The notes under the pieces were generated by a model that worked only from the letters and a program-made list of their open reading frames with translations, had not been told where the DNA came from and searched no databases. Of a DNA stretch of 37,252 bases, positions 24,391-30,890 are shown piece after piece. The DNA lies in NCBI RefSeq assembly GCF_039522005.1, contig NZ_BAAADA010000083.1:1-37252 (forward strand), read 5' to 3'. The position numbers were made by a program, and so were the translations under genes. Source of the DNA: Alkalibacterium indicireducens (GTDB lineage: Bacteria > Bacillota > Bacilli > Lactobacillales > Carnobacteriaceae_A). Position 1 is the stretch's first letter. Each line of letters starts with the position of its first letter.

Positions 24391-24750
24391 TCAGGCATTT
24401 ATGCCTTCCGTAATGTAATCGTTGATGACTTCCTGAACTGAACTTTGAGACAGATCAAGCTGTCTGGCTATTTCTCGAGTCGCTACCCCTTTAGTAAATA
24501 ATGTAATGGTATTGTCTTTCATTAGACGAGTCATTTGTGCAGACTTTTCCTCATCTTCTATATCCACATTCAACTGAGCTTCTAAAGTATGTATCCTTTG
24601 ATTCAAGTCGTAAACGGTTTTAGTGACTGCCAGTGAGAAACTCTCAAGCTCTCTATACGCTGCATCTTTCTCTTCTTTTTTTATAAGTGAATAGATGAAT
24701 AATGCGATAGAAAGAATCAGGAGCAAGCCGGCTATCATCCACATTTCCAT
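24391..24750 (-). CDS. Small membrane protein with a C-terminal HTH-like motif (YqzD/DUF6115-like)
   Basis: The 119-residue protein has an N-terminal membrane helix (about 4-22, MIAGLLLILSIALFIYSLI), a coiled-coil stretch (about 25-75) and a C-terminal helix-turn-helix-like segment (KGVATREIARQLDLSQSSVQ, about 88-107). Such a layout, a tethered HTH behind a helix, is seen in DUF6115/YlxL-type proteins; DNA binding is not proven. It lies 18 nt before the YqzC-like gene and the two form an operon. ATG at 24750 follows agggaggg. Confidence 0.7.
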   Translation of the reverse strand: MEMWMIAGLLLILSIALFIYSLIKKEEKDAAYRELESFSLAVTKTVYDLNQRIHTLEAQLNVDIEDEEKSAQMTRLMKDNTITLFTKGVATREIARQLDLSQSSVQEVINDYITEGINA

Positions 24751-24860
24751 GGTTTTCCCTCCCTTGTATTTGTAGTTGACCTATAAAATAGTATCATATT
24801 TATGCATTATAAGAAAGACAGTAAAATTTTCATTTTCTTAACAAAGAAATGAGAGGAGCG

Positions 24861-24895
24861 AAAAAGACAGATATCAGTTAAACTGACACCTGCCT
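24861..24895 (-). terminator. Terminator of the decayed gene at 24911-25158
   Basis: Minus strand: 14-bp stem (aggcaggtgtcagt with actgatatctgtct, three G-U pairs) and a 3-nt loop, then TTTTT (24865-24861). Confidence 0.75.
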
Positions 24896-24910
24896 TTTAT
24901 TATTCCTGAT

Positions 24911-25158
24911 TTATTGATCTATTTCATTATCAGCTTCTTCAGATAGTTCCTCTATGATTTTTGGCTAGTCATCTCTTCTGTTTCTTTCGTCAACCAGTTT
25001 TTCAGTGACCGCGTCAACTAGTGCCTCATCATGAACCCTAGACTGAATGACTTCAGTAATGATATTGTCATCTGTCACTTTCTGCAGCTTCTGATTAACC
25101 GCACGTTCGATCAGGAACACTCGTCTATATTGTCAATTGCCACTTTGTTTTTTATCAC
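24911..25158 (-). pseudogene. Decayed small gene of unknown family
   Basis: Minus strand: a GTG at 25158 opens IKNKVAIDNIDE. One frame over the reading continues as VFLIERAVNQKLQKV, TDDNIITEVIQSRVHDEALV and DAVTEKLVDERNRRDD to a TAG, then PKIIEELSEEADNEIDQ to a TAA at 24911. The composition is that of a real helical, charged protein and a strong terminator follows, so I read it as a gene broken by one frameshift and one nonsense codon. I do not recognise the family. The start is uncertain. Confidence 0.45.
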
Positions 25159-25439
25159 CAGATACCTGTGACCCACCTCTTATTAGTTCACCTCTGTTTC
25201 AAAAGCCAATATTATTTTCTACTATGAATGATTTCATTATGTCATTTATACTACCATGTCAAAGAAAATCTTTCATCTTATCTCAAATGATTCTAATTGA
25301 TTAACCATGTAAGCCTTCCTAGACAAACTGAACTTTAAATCAGCACATTGAGTCACTCTGCTGTTTCTTTAAAGAATTGACGTATTTTAGGGTCTGAAAA
25401 GGGAATATAACAAAAAAGAGTGGCATTTTTTTCTGAATC
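25159..25439. other. Gene-free AT-rich stretch upstream of rpmG
   Basis: About 280 bp without a plausible frame. In related Lactobacillales and Bacillus the 5-formyltetrahydrofolate cyclo-ligase gene (yqgN) lies near rpmG; no trace of it is visible here. No repeat, RNA or strong site was seen apart from the rpmG promoter at its right end. Confidence 0.5.
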
Positions 25440-25440
25440 A

Positions 25441-25449
25441 TGGTATTCT
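25441..25449 (+). promoter_or_regulatory. Extended -10 promoter of rpmG
   Basis: TGGTATTCT is an extended -10 (TG-n-TATTCT). The -35 is poor. The start would lie near 25456, a 65-nt leader before the rpmG ATG. Confidence 0.45.
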
Positions 25450-25520
25450 AGTCAAGGCGAATGGCTAGACACCTATCATGTTTGATAGCCTTCAAAACAG
25501 TAATATTGGGAGGGACAATC

Positions 25521-25670
25521 ATGCGAGTAAACGTTACATTAGAATGTACAGACTGCAAAGAACGCAACTACCTAACATCTAAAAATAAACGTAATAACAC
25601 AGAACGTTTGGAAGTTAAAAAATATTGCCCACGCGAACGCAAAGTTACTTTGCACCGCGAAACTAAATAA
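25521..25670 (+). CDS. rpmG: 50S ribosomal protein L33
   Basis: Small basic large-subunit protein. The 49-residue frame starts MRVNVTLECTDCKERNYLTS behind a strong gggaggg site; an upstream in-frame ATG at 25461 has no ribosome site. It has CTDC as first half of the zinc ribbon but CPRE instead of CPRC in the second half, keeping three of four cysteines. This variant is common in enterococci and relatives. It is the only gene on the plus strand here. Its natural terminator is at 26031-26062, separated from the gene by an inserted IS200/IS605-like element. Confidence 0.96.
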   Translation: MRVNVTLECTDCKERNYLTSKNKRNNTERLEVKKYCPRERKVTLHRETK

Positions 25671-25678
25671 GTTTTAAC

Positions 25679-26028
25679 TTTTTAACGTAATTCCGAAAGA
25701 AGTCTCCCACTTCTAAGCGTATGGGTGCGAAGCACCAGTGAAAGTGGGAGATGAATTTCGGTCAAGCGATAGCTTGAAGTGGTTAATGTCATTCTCATTT
25801 GGTATACTTTATATATAGACGATAACCAAGTCTATATAGGCGACAACCAAGCCTACTGAGTATTCCTTGGCGTTAGCCAAGTAAAAGAAAACCTATGAGG
25901 CAGGGACTGCCTTTTGAGCCTACCCATATCCGATTCCTCTGTCTGCATGAAACCTGTGCAGACAAGAATGGAGTTCGTAGGAAGCCCCCACTTCAAAATC
26001 CGGAGGATTTAAGTGGTGGGTAGTTCAC
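25679..26028 (+). mobile_element. Non-autonomous IS200/IS605-type element (PATE-like), no transposase
   Basis: About 350 bp with no frame. Left end: nested hairpin ccgaaa/tttcgg (25693-25698, 25756-25761) around ctcccactt/aagtgggag (25704-25712, 25742-25750) and ggtgc-gaa-gcacc. Right end: GAAGCCCCCACTTC, then a ccactt/aaatcc stem closing on ggattt/aagtgg (25988-26016), ending GTAGTTCAC. This subterminal layout, palindromes rather than terminal inverted repeats and a right end of the form stem-GGTTCAA/GTTCAC, is typical for IS200/IS605 elements. The first 72 bp recur at 37181-37252 with two differences. It sits between rpmG and its terminator. Exact ends are inferred. Confidence 0.75.
25815..26028 (+). 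ncRNA. Putative stand-alone omega-RNA-like structured RNA
   Basis: The right two thirds of the element can fold into a string of perfect hairpins: tatatagac/gtctatata (25812-25838), aggc/gcct, cttggc-gtta-gccaag, ggcag-gga-ctgcc, and gtctgca/tgcagac enclosed by cctac/gtagg (25919-25923, 25977-25981). It ends with the right-end stem. An extended -10 (TGGTATACT, 25800-25808) would start a transcript near 25815, giving about 215 nt plus flank. TnpB guide RNAs cover this end of IS605 elements and take their guide from the flank, here AAGGAAGTCTGATTAATC. No tnpB is present, so function is inference. Confidence 0.45.
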
Positions 26029-26030
26029 AA

Positions 26031-26062
26031 GGAAGTCTGATTAATCAGGCTTTCTTTTTTTT
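26031..26062 (+). terminator. Terminator of rpmG
   Basis: ggaagtctgat pairs with atcaggctttc (two G-U pairs) around a minimal loop, followed by eight T (26055-26062). The inserted element separates it from rpmG. Confidence 0.75.
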
Positions 26063-26130
26063 GCACCATCACGCTTCACATATTTCTAGTCTGCTTCCAA
26101 GAGGTAACTGAACCCCTTGAAATGATATAA

Positions 26131-26187
26131 TAAAATATACGCCAGCTGCTTTCCTTTACGAATTCTTAAGAAAAGAAGCTGGCGTAT
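26131..26187 (-). terminator. Terminator of pbpA
   Basis: Minus strand: about 20-bp stem with one mismatch (atacgccagct ... agctggcgtat, extended by a ttcttttctt/aaggaaagc pairing), then ATTTTATT. It lies 45 nt after the pbpA stop. Confidence 0.7.
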
Positions 26188-26232
26188 TCAATTTATTTGT
26201 ATAATCTCGGTGGAAGATCATCTGCAAAGAAT

Positions 26233-28386
26233 TTACTCCTCTTCACCTTGTATCTCTTCTGCACTCTCTTCCAGATCGCTGATATCTTCTGCCTCATTAT
26301 ATGAAGCTGAGCCTTCAAATTCACCTACACCGAAGTAAGCATCAAATACTCTTCTTGCCGCACGCTGGTTTTCCTGATTCGTCCGATTCTCGTTCGGTAA
26401 ATTCGGTACAACGACTGCTACAGCTATTTCCGGATTGTCGTACGGTGCATAGCCGACAAAAGTCAGATTTGTCACAGAGACAGTGTTTCTTCCTAGGTCA
26501 TCGTCCCAGTAGAAAGTCTCGGCTGTACCCGTTTTACCAGCAACCACATAAGGTGTACCCGAGAAGATCGTTCGGGCTGTTCCCTGGCTGCCGTTTACGG
26601 CCTGATAGAACCCCTGCTGGACCCTGCTCATTGCTTCTTCACTTGCATCAACATGGTTTAATATTTTCGGTTCTATTTCAGTCTTCAACGCACCTACTTG
26701 TCCATTTGAGGAATCAGTGTCTCTTATTTCTGAAACTAGTCGAGGAGCAAGACGCGTTCCGCCATTGGCAATGGTTGAAACGTACTGAGCCAACTGCATT
26801 GTAGTGTATGTGTCATACTGACCAAATGAAAAGAATAATGCTTCCGCTGCGTCTGTTCCCGGACCTTGATAGCCTGTTGACTCCGATGGTAGGTCAATTC
26901 CTGTTGGCACGCCTAGTCCGAACTGGTTAAAGTACTTACGCTGGGTGGCAAGGACTTCTCCACCGTTAATCGGCAGCCCTCCACCTGGTGTATAGTCATA
27001 AACTCCACCCATACGCATGGCCAGTCTCGCCATATAGACGTTGGAAGAACGCTCGAGTGCAGTAATGTCATTCATTGGAATCCGTCCGCTACCCCGGTTG
27101 AAGACTGATCGGATAGGGTTACTGCCTCTTATACGAATTGGTGTATCAACGATCGTATTGTTGCTGCTGTTAAGAACGCCTTCCATATAGCTAGCTAGTA
27201 TGGTTGCTCCTTTAACTGAAGATCCCATAGTAAAGTTTTGGTTGATGGTTCCCAATGCATTGTCTCTTACTTCACCGTCACGAATTTCTTTACCTGTTAG
27301 AGCCAGAACATCACCATTTCTTGGATCCATCGCCACGATATAAATGCTGTTGTTAAGACCTTGTCGTTGAGCTAAAGAGTCGATCGCAATCTGTTCGACC
27401 TGTTCCTGGAAACCGATGTCGATGGTCAGAATCAGATTGTCGCCCTTCTCACCTGAATACTGTTCGATCTGATTTATAATCTCACCACGGCTGTTCGTTT
27501 CCGTATCCAGACGGGATTTTGATCCTCTAAGAACGGATTCGTATTGCCGTTCGATTTGACTTAAACCGACACGATCATTTCTAGAGTACCCTTGAGCCAG
27601 ATATGTTCTCAAACGATCCTCAGGTACTCCTTGATCTTCACTCGATACTGTACCTAATATACTGCTCAGCATATCTCCTTCAGGATACATTCTGACCCAG
27701 TCAGTTCCGGTTCCCACACCCGGCAAGTTATCTAGATTTTCACTGATACGAGCAATTTCTTCATGCGTGACATCTTCGTTTTTTACATTGACGGTACTCA
27801 ATGCATAGGCGGCATTCATTTTCTTGAATATCGCAGCCGCTTCAAGCTCACGTTCCGTCAGTTCTTCCAGTTCAGCGTCATCTACATAATTCAGCATAAC
27901 CTGATAGGCATCCGATCCACCCATCGTCATTTCTTCATCTGACATTCTTTCACGAATAACGTCCTGATTACTTGCGATAAAGTAATCCTGGAGATCACGT
28001 CTGCTTAAGTCCGCGCCGGAATCGACAGCAAAAAATGGAACGGAAGGCATCGAAATATAGTCAGCCAGATCATAAGCGACTTCTGCCATCTGGCTAGCCG
28101 GAACATTACGCCCTCTCGTGTAGGTAATGGTGTGTCTTGCTTCATTCCCCACCAGACGTCTCAAGTTTGCATCAAATATTTCACCACGTGGCACACTGCC
28201 AGTGATCGTGGTTCTCTCTGTCCGATCAACTTCTGCCTGAAATTCATCTGCTCTAATAATCTGCAAGTAACCTAATCTAAGTATCAAACTAGAGAAAAGT
28301 AAAAATACAATAAAAAAGAGTAAATTCAATCGGAAAGGGATATGGGACTTTTTCTTATCTCTTCTTTTTTGAGCTGGTGTCTTCAC
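26233..28386 (-). CDS. pbpA: Class B penicillin-binding protein, elongasome transpeptidase (PbpA/PBP2b)
   Basis: Monofunctional peptidoglycan transpeptidase for lateral wall growth. The 717-residue protein has a short basic cytoplasmic tail, one membrane anchor (about 20-45), a dimerisation/linker domain and a C-terminal transpeptidase domain. The active site shows SVKG as SxxK (about 389), SSN (about 447) and KTGTAE (about 615). The acidic tail is low-complexity. GTG start at 28386 after aggaggg. Neighbours sodA, rpmG and the YqzC/YqzD pair match the B. subtilis and enterococcal pbpA locus, which favours the elongasome form over the divisome PBP2B. No partner rodA or mreC in the window. Confidence 0.92.
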   Translation of the reverse strand: MKTPAQKRRDKKKSHIPFRLNLLFFIVFLLFSSLILRLGYLQIIRADEFQAEVDRTERTTITGSVPRGEIFDANLRRLVGNEARHTITYTRGRNVPASQMAEVAYDLADYISMPSVPFFAVDSGADLSRRDLQDYFIASNQDVIRERMSDEEMTMGGSDAYQVMLNYVDDAELEELTERELEAAAIFKKMNAAYALSTVNVKNEDVTHEEIARISENLDNLPGVGTGTDWVRMYPEGDMLSSILGTVSSEDQGVPEDRLRTYLAQGYSRNDRVGLSQIERQYESVLRGSKSRLDTETNSRGEIINQIEQYSGEKGDNLILTIDIGFQEQVEQIAIDSLAQRQGLNNSIYIVAMDPRNGDVLALTGKEIRDGEVRDNALGTINQNFTMGSSVKGATILASYMEGVLNSSNNTIVDTPIRIRGSNPIRSVFNRGSGRIPMNDITALERSSNVYMARLAMRMGGVYDYTPGGGLPINGGEVLATQRKYFNQFGLGVPTGIDLPSESTGYQGPGTDAAEALFFSFGQYDTYTTMQLAQYVSTIANGGTRLAPRLVSEIRDTDSSNGQVGALKTEIEPKILNHVDASEEAMSRVQQGFYQAVNGSQGTARTIFSGTPYVVAGKTGTAETFYWDDDLGRNTVSVTNLTFVGYAPYDNPEIAVAVVVPNLPNENRTNQENQRAARRVFDAYFGVGEFEGSASYNEAEDISDLEESAEEIQGEEE

Positions 28387-28589
28387 TCAATTCCCTCCTG
28401 TGATGTGTATTATATTGTTGAATTTAGGATTGGTTTAATAGACCTGTTTCTATAAACGTTTAAAATCACGTAGTAGAGACTATTAACCTCTTACTAGTTT
28501 ACCAAAACAGCCATTTAAAAGCCACATACCACGAAGAAATTTAAGGAAGAAAATGTAAATTTTCATTTTACATTCAAACTTTGTTCTCT

Positions 28590-28624
28590 AAAAAACTGGT
28601 CACCTTCAAAGAAGGAGACCAGTT
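28590..28624 (-). terminator. Terminator of sodA
   Basis: Minus strand: aactggtc-t-ccttc pairs gaagg-t-gaccagtt with a 3-nt loop and one mismatch, then TTTT. It lies 14 nt after the sodA stop. Confidence 0.9.
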
Positions 28625-28638
28625 CGATCGGTTGAGAA

Positions 28639-29247
28639 TTATTTAGCTTCGTTAAAGCGTTTAGCCACTTCATCCCAGTTGACAACATTCCAGAATGCCT
28701 GGATGTAGTCAGGACGTCTGTTCTGATAGTTCAGGTAATACGCGTGTTCCCAGACGTCTAGTCCAAGAATAGGCGTTTTCCCTTCAGAATAAGGAGAGTC
28801 CTGGTTCAAAGTATCCATGACTTCCAATTTTCCGTCAGCAACAACTAACCATGCCCAGCCTGAACCGAAACGGCCAGCAGCTGTCTGATTAAATTTCTCT
28901 TTGAATTCACCGAAACCGCCAAATGCATCGTTGATTGCGTCAGCTAGTTCGCCTTCTGGTTCTCCTCCACCATTTGGAGATAAGATTTCCCAGAAAAGAG
29001 AGTGGTTGGCATGTCCGCCACCATTATTTCTTACTGCAGTTCTGATATCTTCTGGAACAGAATCCAGTTTTTTCATTAAGTCCACAATACTTAATTCAGC
29101 AAGCTCAGGGTGATTTTCCAGTGCTGCGTTTGTTTTAGTTACATATGCCGCATGGTGCTTATCATGATGGAGATGCATCGTATCTTTATCGATGTGTGGC
29201 TCCAATGCATCATAATCATAAGGTAGATCTGGTAAAGTGTACGTCAT
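28639..29247 (-). CDS. sodA: Superoxide dismutase, Mn/Fe type
   Basis: Converts superoxide to hydrogen peroxide and oxygen in the cytoplasm. The 202-residue protein shows the metal ligands in order: His in HLHHDKHHAAYV (about 27), His in GGHANHSLFWEIL (about 81), Asp and His in DVWEHAYYLNYQNRR (about 163-167). The MTYTLPDLPYDYDALEPHID start is standard; I use the ATG at 29247 with gggagg upstream, since the earlier ATG/TTG frames overlap that ribosome site. Own promoter (29287-29315) and own terminator. No PerR box is visible, so oxidative control is not evident. Confidence 0.97.
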   Translation of the reverse strand: MTYTLPDLPYDYDALEPHIDKDTMHLHHDKHHAAYVTKTNAALENHPELAELSIVDLMKKLDSVPEDIRTAVRNNGGGHANHSLFWEILSPNGGGEPEGELADAINDAFGGFGEFKEKFNQTAAGRFGSGWAWLVVADGKLEVMDTLNQDSPYSEGKTPILGLDVWEHAYYLNYQNRRPDYIQAFWNVVNWDEVAKRFNEAK

Positions 29248-29286
29248 AGTTAACATTCCTCCCAATACAAATTATCGTACATCTTT

Positions 29287-29315
29287 ATTTTATCACTTAT
29301 GATTATTTTAGCAAA
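29287..29315 (-). promoter_or_regulatory. Promoter of sodA
   Basis: Minus strand: -35 TTTGCT (29315-29310), 17-bp spacer, -10 TAAAAT (29292-29287) with TGA in front (extended -10). Confidence 0.6.
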
Positions 29316-29414
29316 TAAAATTGCTTTATTTTAGTAAGTCTCCCTTTTAGACCTTATCAGACCAATGACACTTATCGTAATCAGTTTAGCGCTGCTAGTC
29401 AGTCAAAAGTCTGA

Positions 29415-29443
29415 TTGCTTTTTTTCAGCCGGCAACGTACACT
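29415..29443 (+). promoter_or_regulatory. Promoter of the DUF1189 gene
   Basis: -35 TTGCTT (29415-29420), 17-bp spacer, -10 TACACT (29438-29443). Start near 29450, leader about 30 nt. Confidence 0.55.
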
Positions 29444-29479
29444 GTTTCTATGAGAAATTGACGATAAGGAAGGTAAAAT

Positions 29480-30271
29480 GTGAAAGAATATATACTTATT
29501 GGATTCTTAAATCCTAAAAAGCTTGTACAAGCGAAAAATATGACCAGAAAACAGGTGTTGGCTTACTTCACGTTCCTGACGCTCATCCTAACCCTGTCCC
29601 TGGCCTCCCTGTTATCTAATGTAATGGGCAATCTTCAAAATGACGGAACAGAAATAGCAGAGACCTTACCCACCTTCACCATTGAAGACGGTCAACTGCA
29701 GACAGAAGCTGATCAGGAAACCTACGTGCATCAGACTAATTTATTCCTGTTCTTCTTCGATCCAAACGGTGCCATAGAGACGAACGAAATTGATGCCAAC
29801 CTGGAACGCTTAAATGTCCCAATTGGTATCGGTTTGATGCAGGACGAGTTCTACATGAATGTGACCGGGCGCTCACTCCCAGTCAGTTATGAACAGCTGG
29901 ATGGACTGGACGATACTTATCTACGAACAACTTTTCAGCAGATCGGCAGACTGTCTCCACTTGTCCTAGTGCTGATTTTCTTAATTGCCTATTTTGCCAG
30001 TGCCTTTGTATTACTATATGAGTGGCTGATCGTATCACTATTTGCCAACATCCTAGTTACCCTGTTCCGCCTACGTTTCAAATTCAGAAAGAACGCTCGT
30101 ATGGCACTCGTCAGTTTAAGTGTACCGACCCTCTTGCTTTCTATTTTGGAAGGAATCGGCCTGGCCGTTCCTTTTGCTTTCGAACTGAAGCTCGGATTCG
30201 CCTTGTATTTCCTGTTCACCTCTTTAAAAGCGGTCGCTCCTGAACGAAAAGATCCTCACAACAAGGGATAA
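29480..30271 (+). CDS. DUF1189 family membrane protein (YqgB-like)
   Basis: Membrane protein of unknown function. The 263-residue protein has one N-terminal membrane helix (about 25-48), a soluble extracytoplasmic domain (about 50-155) and three or four C-terminal helices (about 158-180, 180-195, 210-228, 228-248). This matches DUF1189. B. subtilis YqgB has this layout and lies next to sodA, as here, which supports orthology. The GTG at 29480 follows aaggaagg. Single-gene unit with promoter and terminator; divergent from sodA. Confidence 0.85.
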   Translation: MKEYILIGFLNPKKLVQAKNMTRKQVLAYFTFLTLILTLSLASLLSNVMGNLQNDGTEIAETLPTFTIEDGQLQTEADQETYVHQTNLFLFFFDPNGAIETNEIDANLERLNVPIGIGLMQDEFYMNVTGRSLPVSYEQLDGLDDTYLRTTFQQIGRLSPLVLVLIFLIAYFASAFVLLYEWLIVSLFANILVTLFRLRFKFRKNARMALVSLSVPTLLLSILEGIGLAVPFAFELKLGFALYFLFTSLKAVAPERKDPHNKG

Positions 30272-30285
30272 CATAATATTTTTTA

Positions 30286-30326
30286 TAGAGCAAGTAACCT
30301 GTAATGGGAGCTTGCTCTATTTTTTT
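30286..30326 (+). terminator. Terminator of the DUF1189 gene
   Basis: Perfect stem tagagcaag/cttgctcta with a 16-nt loop, followed by a run of T to 30326. It lies 15 nt after the stop codon. Confidence 0.85.
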
Positions 30327-30464
30327 GTCCTGTGACGGTCCTTTTGACTGAGGTTGATGATGTAGGTCGATTTTCATCTCTAATCGAGTCGATGAACTAC
30401 TGCTGCGTCGATTCTCAGTTTATTAGTGGTTACCATCTTGCCTACGAACTACAGGTAGAGTAAG

Positions 30465-30769
30465 TTTAGTTGTAGTTTATTTCCCATAGTCAGAAATAAG
30501 ATATAGCTAGGACCGCTCTAGTTATATTTTAGAGCTGCAAAAAGATCATAATCACCGTTAGGAGGCTTCTAGCTGCAGTTTTTCTGCCGAAAAAGCTTTA
30601 AACTATCATTAGAATGCTTTTAGCGGGACCTTTTTAAGGGCATAGGTAGCGGAACTGTAGTTAGAGGCAATTCTACTTATATCTTAACAATACGTGGTAA
30701 GGTTAAACTGTAACTAGGCAGCTTGATTAGGACTATTTTGTATCGCTTGCTTTGATAATGAGCCGATCA
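30465..30769. repeat. Degenerate tandem repeat array, 51-bp period
   Basis: Units start at about 30465, 30517, 30566/30568, 30617, 30668 and 30719, spaced 51-52 bp. They share a head (t-c/t-tag-c/t-t/g) and a tail of the form aact-g/a-t-(a/c)-a-TTAG-a-g-g, for example aaactatcattagaatg, gaactgtagttagagg and aaactgtaactagg. Adjacent units agree at only about 60 percent of positions by eye. No frame stays open, so it is non-coding. It lies between the DUF1189 terminator and the cshB terminator. The rest of 30327-30840 shows nothing further except loose gtcgat recurrences. Confidence 0.55.
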
Positions 30770-30841
30770 CGACTAACTCACTCAATAATTTATAGAAAAA
30801 AACCGTGAGCACCTTATAAAATACCAATCCTCTCCAAATAT

Positions 30842-30881
30842 AAAAAAGCAGCGTTCCCTTGATATAATGGGTTCGCTGCTT
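30842..30881 (-). terminator. Terminator of cshB
   Basis: Minus strand: aagcagcg/cgctgctt stem continued by accc/ggg across a one-base bulge, then TTTTTT (30847-30842). Confidence 0.85.
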
Positions 30882-30890
30882 CTAAGTTAG

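Noticed and set aside
25679..26028. HEARO/IscB-type omega-RNA instead of a TnpB type
   Set aside because: IscB RNAs lie upstream of iscB with the guide at the 5' end. Here the conserved end is on the right with GTTCAC, fitting TnpB-type right ends, and no iscB follows.
26301..26804. 167-aa plus-strand frame opposite pbpA
   Set aside because: Shadow of the transpeptidase coding sequence with low-complexity composition.
30327..30460. Recurring gtcgat motifs as a second repeat family
   Set aside because: Only three loosely spaced occurrences without shared flanks, not distinguishable from chance.
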